Source of the DNA: Candidatus Aminicenantota bacterium | Lineage (GTDB): Bacteria > Acidobacteriota > UBA6911 > RPQK01 > JAJDTT01 | Length of the DNA stretch: 5,511 nucleotides | Direction of reading: 5' to 3' | NCBI GenBank assembly: GCA_026706325.1 | Contig: JAPOYZ010000134.1 | Location: 1 to 5,511, forward strand | In this document: positions 1 to 5,511 of the stretch, piece after piece | How positions within the stretch are numbered: position 1 is the first letter of the stretch | Layout: the number at the start of each line of letters is the position of its first letter | Position numbers and translations under genes: made by a program | The notes under the pieces: generated by a model | The model's input: only the letters and a program-made list of their open reading frames with translations | Database searches by the model: none | Told to the model about the DNA's origin: nothing

Positions 1-1
1 G

Positions 2-448
2 CAACTGATTCGGGGCAAGTTCACGGGGGTCATGATCTCCCTCCTGGTGATGCTGGTTCCGACCATCCTCAACATGTGCCTCCTCTATTTCTACAGCGAT
101 CCGCTGCCGCCCTTGAGCCCGGTTCTCAACGGATTCCTGGGAGCCTTCCTGCTGGGCGGTTCGCTCCTGAGCCTGGGGATCTTCGCTTCCTCGCTCACCG
201 AGAGCCAGATCGTGGCAGGCATTCTCTCCTTCGGTTTATTCCTCATCCTGTGGGTGGTGGATTGGATGGCCGGAACCGGATCGACGCTGGGCAACGAGGT
301 CCTGCGCTACCTCTCCATCATGAACCACTACGAAGACTTCACCAGGGGAGTCCTGGACACCAGCCACGTGTTCTTCTATCTGTCGCTGATCTTCATGGGA
401 CTCTTTTTGACTTCGGTTTCCCTGAACTCTCCGAAATGGAGGTCCTGA
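2..448 (+). CDS. ABC-2 type transporter permease, Gld-type (C-terminal part)
   Basis: This is the C-terminal part (148 residues visible) of an integral membrane permease; the reading frame is open to the left edge, so the gene starts outside the window. Hydrophobic segments lie at about visible residues 11-31, 43-65, 69-89 and 122-141. A short connector with SLTESQIVAG precedes the third, and the last follows a loop with NHYEDFTRGVLDT. This layout and these loop sequences are typical of the ABC-2 permeases of the GldF/NatB kind. In that family the permease pairs with a cytoplasmic ATPase, presumably encoded further left. The next gene begins one base after this stop and encodes a GldG-like partner, which strengthens the call. 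The substrate is unknown. 'Gliding motility' describes only the Bacteroidota homologues. An internal ATG at 32 is not the true start, because similarity-type sequence continues upstream of it. Confidence 0.88.
   Translation, partial: QLIRGKFTGVMISLLVMLVPTILNMCLLYFYSDPLPPLSPVLNGFLGAFLLGGSLLSLGIFASSLTESQIVAGILSFGLFLILWVVDWMAGTGSTLGNEVLRYLSIMNHYEDFTRGVLDTSHVFFYLSLIFMGLFLTSVSLNSPKWRS
438..443 (+). promoter_or_regulatory. Shine-Dalgarno site for the GldG-like gene
   Basis: GGAGGT lies 6 bases upstream of the GTG codon at 450 and overlaps the last codons of the permease gene. It decides the GTG start and suggests that the two genes are translated in a coupled way. Confidence 0.8.
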
Positions 449-449
449 A

Positions 450-2123
450 GTGCTCAAGAAACTGATTCAGCCCCTGGTCTCGGTTTTCGGCACCTCCGAG
501 ACCCTGATCTACGCCGGCGCGGGAGGCCTGATCGGCGGCTACTTCTACTATTCGGTCAACAATCTCTGGGACTGGAAGGCCCAGGCGGCGATCTACGGAG
601 GCGCCGGCCTGCTGATTCTCTGGGTGGTCCTGAACCTGGGGCAGCTTCGGTCAGGCTTGACCTCGCGCCGGGGCCGCCATGGCGCCGCCGCGGGCGCCTC
701 CACGGTGCTGGTGGTCGCCATCGTGTGCCTGTTGAGTTTCCTCAATCTGCGCCACAACCGGAGAATCGACCTGACGGAAAATCAGCTCTTCTCCCTTTCC
801 AGCCAGAGCCGGAAGGTGGTCGAGGCCCTGGAAGGAGAGATCCAGGTCGTCGGGTTTTTCCAGGACGAGATGCAGTCCGGGGCCTTCGAGGAGTTGATGC
901 AGCAATACCGCTACGTCTCCGCCCGGGTCAACTACGAGGTGGTGGACCCGCAGAAAGAGCCGGGCCGAGTGGCCCAGTTCGACGTGGAACGCTTTGGCCA
1001 GATCGCCGTGGCCGCTGGAGCCAAGACCGAGATCGTGGATGATTTTGACGAAGCCAAGATCACCAACGCCATCATCAAGGTGACCCGCGAGGGACAGAAG
1101 ATCGTCTACTTCCTGTCGGGTCACGGAGAGCGGAGCCTGGAGGAATCGGGCCCTGAAGGGTTGTCTCAGGTCAAGGAGGCGATCGAGAGGCAGAACTACG
1201 TGGTCCGGAGCTACAACCTGGCGCAGGAGAATGACCTGCCCGAAGATCCCGCCGTCCTGATCTCCGCCGGTCCCACGGTGAGCTTTCTCCCCAATGAAGT
1301 CAGGCTCTTGAAGGAATACCTGGAGGGCGGAGGGAAGCTGCTTCTGATGCTGGACCCCCGGACCAGGTTCTCCATGGACGGCCTGTTGGGCGAGTACGGA
1401 TTGGGCGTGGATGGGAACGTGGTGATCGACGCCAGCGGAGTGGGCCAGCTTTTCGGCCTGGGAGTGGCCGCGCCCATCGTCTCCACCTACGAAGCCCACG
1501 CCATCACGGATGAATTGCGCGGTGTCATGACCTTTTTCCCCATGGCTCAGAGCGTGAAGACCACCGACAGCCCGCTGGGGTACAGCTCGTCGAAGCTCTT
1601 CTCCACGTCTGCCCGAAGTTGGGGAGAAACGGACCTGGAGGGCAACGAGGCGGCATTCGACGAGGGCAAGGACCTTCAGGGGCCCCTGGCTCTGGCGGCC
1701 GTGGCGGTGAAGACGGTTCAGACCGGTGGCGAACCGGAAGGAGAGGAGTCGTCCCACCACGCGGCGGGCGGAGACGAGGACAGCGCCGGAGAAGCGTCTC
1801 CGGAACCGGACCCGCAGGTCGATGCCGGGGATGGCGGCGAGAGTGATGCCGAGTCCCGCGAGTCGCGCATCGTCCTGGTGGGCGACTCCGATTTCGCCAC
1901 CAATGCCTACTCCACCACGTCCGCCAACGGGGATTTCCTGCGGATGACCGTCAGTTGGCTGGCGGAGGACACGGACCTGGTGGCGGTCCAATCCAGGGAT
2001 CCGGAGAACCGCAGAGTCAATCTGACCCGGAGAGAATCGACTCTGATGTTCTGGGCCACCGTCATTCTCATGCCGCTGGTGACCCTGGTCTTCGGCGTGG
2101 CGGTGTGGCTCAGGCGGCAGTAG
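450..2123 (+). CDS. GldG-like ABC transporter auxiliary protein
   Basis: This 557-residue membrane protein matches the 'ABC-type transport system involved in gliding motility, auxiliary component' family (ABC_transp_aux, GldG-like). Hydrophobic segments lie at about residues 19-38, 46-64 and 84-100. They are followed by the family hallmark RRIDLTENQLFSLS at 104-117. The large region between the third and last membrane segments is probably extracytoplasmic. It includes FLSGHGERSLEE near 221-232 and an alpha/beta stretch ending GGGKLLLMLDP at 293-303. VLVGDSDFATNAY at 475-487 precedes a final membrane helix at about 531-553. The GTG start is set by a good ribosome site and one-base spacing from the permease stop. 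An acidic, low-complexity stretch at about 425-472 interrupts the soluble domain. The biochemical role is not established even in studied homologues; it is inferred to work with the permease and the DUF4340 protein in one complex. Confidence 0.9.
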   Translation: MLKKLIQPLVSVFGTSETLIYAGAGGLIGGYFYYSVNNLWDWKAQAAIYGGAGLLILWVVLNLGQLRSGLTSRRGRHGAAAGASTVLVVAIVCLLSFLNLRHNRRIDLTENQLFSLSSQSRKVVEALEGEIQVVGFFQDEMQSGAFEELMQQYRYVSARVNYEVVDPQKEPGRVAQFDVERFGQIAVAAGAKTEIVDDFDEAKITNAIIKVTREGQKIVYFLSGHGERSLEESGPEGLSQVKEAIERQNYVVRSYNLAQENDLPEDPAVLISAGPTVSFLPNEVRLLKEYLEGGGKLLLMLDPRTRFSMDGLLGEYGLGVDGNVVIDASGVGQLFGLGVAAPIVSTYEAHAITDELRGVMTFFPMAQSVKTTDSPLGYSSSKLFSTSARSWGETDLEGNEAAFDEGKDLQGPLALAAVAVKTVQTGGEPEGEESSHHAAGGDEDSAGEASPEPDPQVDAGDGGESDAESRESRIVLVGDSDFATNAYSTTSANGDFLRMTVSWLAEDTDLVAVQSRDPENRRVNLTRRESTLMFWATVILMPLVTLVFGVAVWLRRQ

Positions 2124-2124
2124 A

Positions 2125-2147
2125 GCTCGGCGGCCTCTGAGCCGAGC
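2125..2147 (+). other. Intergenic hairpin 1 after the GldG-like gene
   Basis: Seven bases GCTCGGC (2125-2131) pair perfectly with GCCGAGC (2141-2147) across a 9-base loop. It begins one base after the stop codon of the GldG-like gene. No T-run follows, so it does not look like a classical intrinsic terminator. It could stabilise or help process the mRNA, which is inference. Confidence 0.5.
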
Positions 2148-2158
2148 CCCGGTGTTCT

Positions 2159-2177
2159 CCCGGGAGCGGCTCCCGGG
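2159..2177 (+). other. Intergenic hairpin 2 before the DUF4340 gene
   Basis: Eight bases CCCGGGAG (2159-2166) pair perfectly with CTCCCGGG (2170-2177) across a 3-base loop, an almost all-GC stem. It ends 13 bases before ATG 2191 and 19 before ATG 2197, close enough to affect ribosome loading. No T-run follows. Together with the preceding hairpin it occupies most of the spacer between two genes that otherwise look like one operon. Confidence 0.5.
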
Positions 2178-2196
2178 CAGCTTCCGGACGATGACC

Positions 2197-3519
2197 ATGA
2201 AAAAGATCGGCGTCCTCTTTGTTGCATTCCTGGCCCTGGTCCTCTGGGTCTATTTCTACGAGATCGAAGGCGAGAAGACGCGGCAAGCGGCCAAGGAGCG
2301 GGAGGAGAGCCTGCTCCGCCTGGAACAGGACCAGATCAGTTCGGTCAGGATGGACCGGCCCGGTCAAGATTCGATTCTCCTGGAGAGGATCGGCGAGAGC
2401 TGGGCCCTCAAGGCGCCGCTGGAGGGGCCCGCGGACAAGACCAGCGTCGACTCTCTGGTTCGCGACCTGGGGACGGCACGCATCGACCGGACCTTCGAGG
2501 AGGTGGGCGCGGGACCCGAGGAGTACGGACTGGCCGAACCCCGTCTCAAACTCACGGTCGGGGCGGATGACGAGAGCAGAGTTCTGAGCGTGGGCAGCGG
2601 CGACTTCACGGGAAGCAAGGTCTACGTCCAGGTCCAGGGCGAGTCGCAGGTTCACGTGGTTTCGGATCGTCTCTTCACCACCGCCGACAAGAAGTTGCTG
2701 GATTGGCGCGACAAGAAAGTGATCTCCATGGAGCGGGACAAGGTCGCGGTCGTCGAGATCTTTCGCGCTTCGGAGAAGCTGCGGTTCCAGAAGGAGAACG
2801 GCAAGTGGATGCTGGAATCGCCTCTGCAGGAGGCGGCCGACCAGAGCGCCGTGACTGGTCTCCTGTCCTCGCTGGAATTCGCCGAGGCGAAGCAGTTCGT
2901 CGCCGAGGAGAGCGATGAATTGGGCCGGTACGGGCTGGAGAAACCGCAACTGAGGGTCCGTTTCCAGCAGGAGGGGCAGGATCAGTGGGAGACGCTGGAG
3001 CTGGGAAACGAGTTCGAGGAGGCCGAGGACCAGTATCTGGCGCGCAATCCCTCCCGGTCTCCCGTCTTCAGCATCGGCAAGGAGGTCCGGGACAAGCTGG
3101 TCCAGGAGTTGTGGGAGTTTCGCGACAAGGACGTTGTCGACGTGGACCAGGATGAAATCGCCTCCGTTACGGTGAATATCGGCGATCAGGAGATCCATGC
3201 CCGCCGCGAGGATTACAAGTGGATCCTGGAAAAGCCGGAGGAGCAGAAAGATAAGGAGGCGCTGGCCTACAAGTTCTGGTATCCCATGGACGACATCAAG
3301 TTCGAGTCCATCGACGCCGGTTCCGTCGAGGCGGGGACGGATCTTCCCGCGCCTCAGGTCCGGGTTCGGATCGAACTGAAAGACGGATCCGTCCGGAACT
3401 TCCAATTTGCCCAACAGGGGAAACGCCATGTGGCTCGAAAGATGGAATCGGGCCGCACCGGCGCCATCTCCAAGGAAGCTTTCGAAAAGATCCAGTTCAA
3501 GGTGGACGAGATCGTTTGA
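2197..3519 (+). CDS. DUF4340 domain protein, membrane-anchored, Gld-type ABC cluster
   Basis: The 440-residue protein starts with MKK and one hydrophobic helix (about residues 3-22), followed by a charged, probably coiled stretch and a long soluble domain. The anchor is probably an uncleaved N-terminal helix, placing the domain outside the cytoplasm. DUF4340 proteins typically follow GldG-like genes in this type of cluster, which is the case here. Three copies of a unit can be seen. WALKAPLEGPADK (69-81), WMLESPLQEAADQ (204-216) and WILEKPEEQKDK (342-353) each open a helix. The first two lead to EEYGLAEP (108-115) and GRYGLEKP (243-250), the third to a weaker TDLPAP (381-386). The connectors DWRDKKVI (170-177) and EFRDKDVV (307-314) also match. 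The start is uncertain: ATG 2197 has a weak GGA 8 bases upstream, ATG 2191 is two codons earlier, and GTG 2152 would place a strong hairpin inside the gene and lacks a ribosome site. Function is unknown beyond association with the exporter. Confidence 0.85.
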   Translation: MKKIGVLFVAFLALVLWVYFYEIEGEKTRQAAKEREESLLRLEQDQISSVRMDRPGQDSILLERIGESWALKAPLEGPADKTSVDSLVRDLGTARIDRTFEEVGAGPEEYGLAEPRLKLTVGADDESRVLSVGSGDFTGSKVYVQVQGESQVHVVSDRLFTTADKKLLDWRDKKVISMERDKVAVVEIFRASEKLRFQKENGKWMLESPLQEAADQSAVTGLLSSLEFAEAKQFVAEESDELGRYGLEKPQLRVRFQQEGQDQWETLELGNEFEEAEDQYLARNPSRSPVFSIGKEVRDKLVQELWEFRDKDVVDVDQDEIASVTVNIGDQEIHARREDYKWILEKPEEQKDKEALAYKFWYPMDDIKFESIDAGSVEAGTDLPAPQVRVRIELKDGSVRNFQFAQQGKRHVARKMESGRTGAISKEAFEKIQFKVDEIV

Positions 3520-3520
3520 A

Positions 3521-3535
3521 CCCGGGATTGCCGGG
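3521..3535 (+). other. Short hairpin after the DUF4340 gene
   Basis: CCCGG (3521-3525) pairs with CCGGG (3531-3535) across a 5-base loop, starting two bases after the stop codon. There is no T-run, so termination is doubtful and read-through into bshA is plausible. The rest of the 81-base spacer shows no clear promoter. Confidence 0.3.
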
Positions 3536-3600
3536 CTCACGGTGGCGCGTTGCAACCCGCCATTCTCGGCAGGCTCGACCAGATTGCTGCCCCAATTGCC

Positions 3601-4758
3601 ATGAACGTCGGCATCACGTGCTACCCGACCTACGGCGGCAGCGGCATCGTGGCGACCGAGTTGTCGCAGTGCCTGGCCCGGAGGGGTCACCGGGTTCACA
3701 TCATCAGCTCGTCCATGCCCAGCCGCCTGCTGGAGTTGGGGGAACGCATCTTCTTCCACGAAGTGGAAGCCATGGCCTACCCCCTCTTCGAATACGTTCC
3801 CTACGACCTGGCCCTGGCCACCAAGATGGTGGAGGTGATCAAGCGGGAGAATCTTGACCTGCTGCACGTCCACTACGCGATTCCCCACGCCATCAGCGGC
3901 TACCTGGCCCGGGAGATGATCCATCCCCGCTGGGTTCCGGTGATCACGACCCTCCACGGCACCGACATCACGCTGGTGGGCCGGGACCATTCCTATCTGT
4001 CCGTCACCCAGTTCGGACTTCGCCAGAGCGACGGGGTCACCGCGGTGAGTCATTTCCTCAAGGAGGCGACGCTGGAGGAGTTCTGCAGCGAGTGCGATAT
4101 CCGCGTGATTCCCAACTTCGTGGACGTGGACCGCATGCAGCGGCGCTTTTTACCCGAGGTTCACCGGCGTTTCGCCCCCCGCGGCGAGAAGATCCTGGTT
4201 CACCTGTCCAATTTCAGGCCGGTCAAGCGGGTGGACGACGTGGTCCGGGTCTTTCACCGGGTGCGTCAGCAGATCCCGGCCGTCCTGCTCATGATCGGCG
4301 ACGGGGGCGAGCGTTCCAACGCTCAGTATCTGGCCAGCGAGTTGGGCGTCGGTGATTCGGTCTTCTTCGTCGGCATGGTGGACGCCATCGAAAACTACCT
4401 TTCGGTCTGCGACGTGATGCTGCTGCCCAGCGAGACCGAGAGCTTCGGCCTGGCGGCGCTGGAGGCGATGGCCTGCGGAGTTCCGGTGGTGGCCACCCGC
4501 GTGGGCGGAGTCCCGGAATTGATCCGGGAAGGCGAGACCGGCCTGCTCCACCCGGTGGGTGACGTGGCCGGCATGGCTCAGGCCACCTTGAGCCTGCTTG
4601 CGGAGGATCGGTTGGGGCAACTCAGAATCAATTGCCGGAAGCGTGCCCAGCGATATTCGGCGCAACATGTCGCGCCCCTCTATGAGGCCTACTACAGGGA
4701 GACCATCGAAAAAGGCGTTCGGCCGGTTCGAAGGCGCGGGAATAGCGGCACGGTTTGA
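3601..4758 (+). CDS. bshA: N-acetyl-alpha-D-glucosaminyl L-malate synthase BshA
   Basis: BshA is a cytoplasmic GT4-family, GT-B fold glycosyltransferase that joins UDP-GlcNAc to L-malate, the first step of bacillithiol synthesis. The 385-residue product has the expected full length. Hallmarks are MNVGITCYPTYGGSG at 1-15 with the glycine-rich loop, LHVHYAIPHA at 88-97, TTLHGTDITLVGRD at 116-129 and SNFRPVKRVDD at 203-213. The GT4 E-X7-E motif is E280 and E288 within ETESFGLAALE. It is followed by ACGVPVVATRVGGVPELI, typical of nucleotide-sugar binding. ATG 3601 is preferred because family members begin directly with M-x-x-GITCYPTYGGSG; a TTG at 3550 would add 17 residues with no family likeness. 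No clear Shine-Dalgarno precedes 3601. It follows the export operon on the same strand and may share its transcript. The partner genes bshB and bshC are not in the window. Confidence 0.96.
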   Translation: MNVGITCYPTYGGSGIVATELSQCLARRGHRVHIISSSMPSRLLELGERIFFHEVEAMAYPLFEYVPYDLALATKMVEVIKRENLDLLHVHYAIPHAISGYLAREMIHPRWVPVITTLHGTDITLVGRDHSYLSVTQFGLRQSDGVTAVSHFLKEATLEEFCSECDIRVIPNFVDVDRMQRRFLPEVHRRFAPRGEKILVHLSNFRPVKRVDDVVRVFHRVRQQIPAVLLMIGDGGERSNAQYLASELGVGDSVFFVGMVDAIENYLSVCDVMLLPSETESFGLAALEAMACGVPVVATRVGGVPELIREGETGLLHPVGDVAGMAQATLSLLAEDRLGQLRINCRKRAQRYSAQHVAPLYEAYYRETIEKGVRPVRRRGNSGTV

Positions 4759-4771
4759 GTCACGCGGTGAC
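4759..4771 (+). other. Small inverted repeat right after bshA
   Basis: GTCAC (4759-4763) and GTGAC (4767-4771) form a 5-base stem with a 3-base loop immediately after the bshA stop. It is short and has no T-run. The remaining bases to 4901 hold no supported gene and no convincing promoter, although 4865-4886 is visibly richer in A and T than its surroundings. Confidence 0.25.
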
Positions 4772-4901
4772 GGGCTACCAGGCCTTGGGAAGATGTTGAG
4801 TTTCTCCCCTGAAAGGCGCCACCTGGATCCCGGTGTTGCTCCTCCCGCTGACAGCGATCACTGGTAGCAGAAATAGTAGTGTTTCAGGCAGCATTCGAGA
4901 G

Positions 4902-5123
4902 ATGAAACTGAGCATCTGCCTCTGTGAAGAAGAAGTCCACTTCCTCGACGACTATGCACGCACGCGAGGTTTCAAGTCGCGGTCCGCAGTGGTAAGGGCA
5001 GCCCTGTATCTGTTGCGTACCAAGGAACTCGCCCGAGACTATGCGGCCGCGTGGGATGAATGGGATGGCGGTAACGACGCCGACGCATGGGACCGTTCAA
5101 CCAGTGACGGACTGAACCCTTGA
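4902..5123 (+). CDS. MazE-type ribbon-helix-helix antitoxin
   Basis: The 73-residue protein has the layout of a ribbon-helix-helix antitoxin. MKLSICL (1-7) forms the DNA-contacting strand, EEVHFLDDYARTRGF (10-24) helix A and SRSAVVRAALYLLR (26-39) helix B. An acidic, tryptophan-rich tail, AWDEWDGGNDADAWD (53-67), would be the toxin-binding part. The order MKLS, DDYA, SRSA, LLR, YAAAWDEW, DGL resembles the MazE9-like antitoxins of Mycobacterium, as recalled rather than searched. In that group the protein dimerises, represses its own operon and neutralises a MazF ribonuclease. ATG 4902 is chosen because the first strand starts there; a GTG at 4833 would add 23 unrelated residues. By hand count 27 of 73 codons end in A or T, against 3 of the first 50 in bshA, which suggests acquisition. 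Only a stump of the toxin gene follows, so it may be an orphan. Confidence 0.85.
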   Translation: MKLSICLCEEEVHFLDDYARTRGFKSRSAVVRAALYLLRTKELARDYAAAWDEWDGGNDADAWDRSTSDGLNP

Positions 5124-5182
5124 ACCGGTGGGAACAGGTGCGTCGGGGTGACATCTGGACAAATCACCTACTGCTTCGCTAG
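5120..5182 (+). pseudogene. Truncated MazF toxin gene (5' stump)
   Basis: Overlapping the antitoxin stop by the bases TTGA, this frame reads MNRWEQVRRGDIWTN and then NHLLLR before a stop at 5180-5182. A second possible start, GTG 5138, has GGTGGG five bases upstream. MazF toxins characteristically begin with (M/V)RRG(D/E)IW followed by a hydrophobic strand and a conserved RP motif, and lie directly after a MazE gene. Here the likeness ends at about position 5161. The following bases belong to the 3' end of the convergent peptidase gene, whose stop lies at 5168-5170. The toxin therefore keeps only about 8 to 14 of its usual 110 or so residues and cannot be functional. The match rests on a short stretch, but its position and start overlap support it strongly. 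Confidence 0.68.
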
Positions 5183-5511
5183 CAGGCTACAGATCTGGTC
5201 GATGCCGCGGCGGGCGTTCCAGTGACCGAAGCGGTGGTCGTTGACCAGAATGGAAAAGGCCAACAATTCCGAGGATCGGGATTGGACGTAGCCGCCGAGG
5301 GTGATGGCGTTGGAGAGGGTTCCGGTCTTGGCGAAGACGCGGTTGGCTGCGGGTGTTCCCCCCATCCGCCCGCTCAGCGTGCCGTTTCTGCCGGCAACGG
5401 GCAAACTCCCCAGGAAGAAGGGGAAGAAGGACTTTCCCGCTACGTGCCGAAGTAACAGCGACTGCGCCCGGGGTGTGATCAGGTTCTGCTCCGAGAGCCC
5501 GGATCCGTCCT
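5168..5511 (-). CDS. dacB: D-alanyl-D-alanine carboxypeptidase/endopeptidase, PBP4 family S13 (C-terminal part)
   Basis: The C-terminal 113 residues of a periplasmic penicillin-binding protein of peptidase family S13, which trims or cuts D-Ala cross-links in peptidoglycan. The gene begins beyond the right edge. Reading from there, the visible protein begins DGSGLSEQNLITPRA, a conserved block of the family. Then come FFLGSLPVAGRNGTLSGRM and TPAANRVFAKTGTL. The latter holds the KTG motif (codons 5329-5321) that lines the active site; the catalytic SxxK lies outside the window. The tail FSILVNDHRFGHWNARRGID followed by a short helix and the stop TAG (5170-5168) is the usual ending, so the C-terminus looks intact. 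It is convergent with the antitoxin gene, and its stop codon lies within the antisense of the truncated toxin frame. The symbol follows the E. coli family name. Confidence 0.93.
   Translation of the reverse strand, partial: DGSGLSEQNLITPRAQSLLLRHVAGKSFFPFFLGSLPVAGRNGTLSGRMGGTPAANRVFAKTGTLSNAITLGGYVQSRSSELLAFSILVNDHRFGHWNARRGIDQICSLLAKQ

Noticed and set aside
2125..2177. Tandem hairpins as an intrinsic terminator
   Set aside because: Neither stem is followed by a T-run on the + strand, and the downstream gene belongs to the same functional cluster.
651..2198. Open frame of 515 codons on the - strand
   Set aside because: It is the antisense shadow of the GldG-like gene, with no domain motif and no ribosome site; the + strand product matches a known family.
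3550..3600. TTG start adding 17 residues to BshA
   Set aside because: BshA proteins start right before GITCYPTYGGSG; the added residues do not resemble the family and the TTG has no good ribosome site.
2110..4053. Long open frame of 647 codons on the - strand
   Set aside because: It lies opposite the DUF4340 and bshA genes, whose protein families are recognised. The translation is low in recognisable motifs and rich in His, Leu, Asp and Gly, as expected for the antisense of high-GC coding DNA.
4833..4901. GTG start adding 23 residues (MLLLPLTAITGS) to the antitoxin, which could look like a signal peptide
   Set aside because: A ribbon-helix-helix antitoxin is cytoplasmic and its first strand begins at MKLS; the extension has no ribosome site and its frame is closed by a stop at 4797.
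4772..4901. Promoter or operator for the toxin-antitoxin module
   Set aside because: An AT-richer patch at 4865-4886 is visible, but I found no properly spaced -35 and -10 pair and only 4-base inverted repeats, too weak to call.
1..5511. CRISPR array, tRNA, rRNA or insertion sequence
   Set aside because: No regularly spaced direct repeats, no tRNA cloverleaf or CCA-ended arm, no rRNA-like sequence and no transposase or terminal inverted repeats were seen.

Overview
The window is GC-rich (high GC at third codon positions) and bacterial. It carries, left to right on the + strand, the end of an ABC-2 permease gene, a GldG-like auxiliary gene, a DUF4340 gene, bshA and a MazE-type antitoxin gene. 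The 3' end of a PBP4-type peptidase gene lies on the - strand. A Gld-type export cluster plus bacillithiol synthesis in a high-GC genome fits Acidobacteriota or a similar phylum better than the low-GC Bacteroidota where Gld proteins were named. This placement is inference; there is no rRNA or other marker gene here.

Positions 1-3519 form one export operon: permease C-terminus, GldG-like protein (GTG start one base after the permease stop, good Shine-Dalgarno) and a membrane-anchored DUF4340 protein. The ATPase subunit would be expected to the left of the window. The family is known as the 'gliding motility' type ABC system, but homologues outside Bacteroidota are uncharacterised and the sequence does not prove motility. 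Two perfect GC-rich hairpins fill the gap between the GldG-like and DUF4340 genes.

Positions 3601-4758 encode BshA, the glycosyltransferase of the first step of bacillithiol synthesis. It follows the export genes on the same strand after a gap of 81 bases and may be co-transcribed with them, although its function is unrelated.

Positions 4759-5182 look like a foreign, decayed patch: a short non-coding gap, then a complete ribbon-helix-helix antitoxin of the MazE type, then the first codons of a MazF toxin that lose similarity after about 14 residues. The broken toxin runs directly into the 3' end of the convergent peptidase gene. Codon use in the antitoxin differs clearly from bshA. The most notable observation is this orphaned antitoxin with a toxin stump.

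Positions 5168-5511 (- strand) are the C-terminal 113 codons of a D-alanyl-D-alanine carboxypeptidase/endopeptidase of family S13 (PBP4/DacB), with its KTG motif; the rest lies beyond the right edge.
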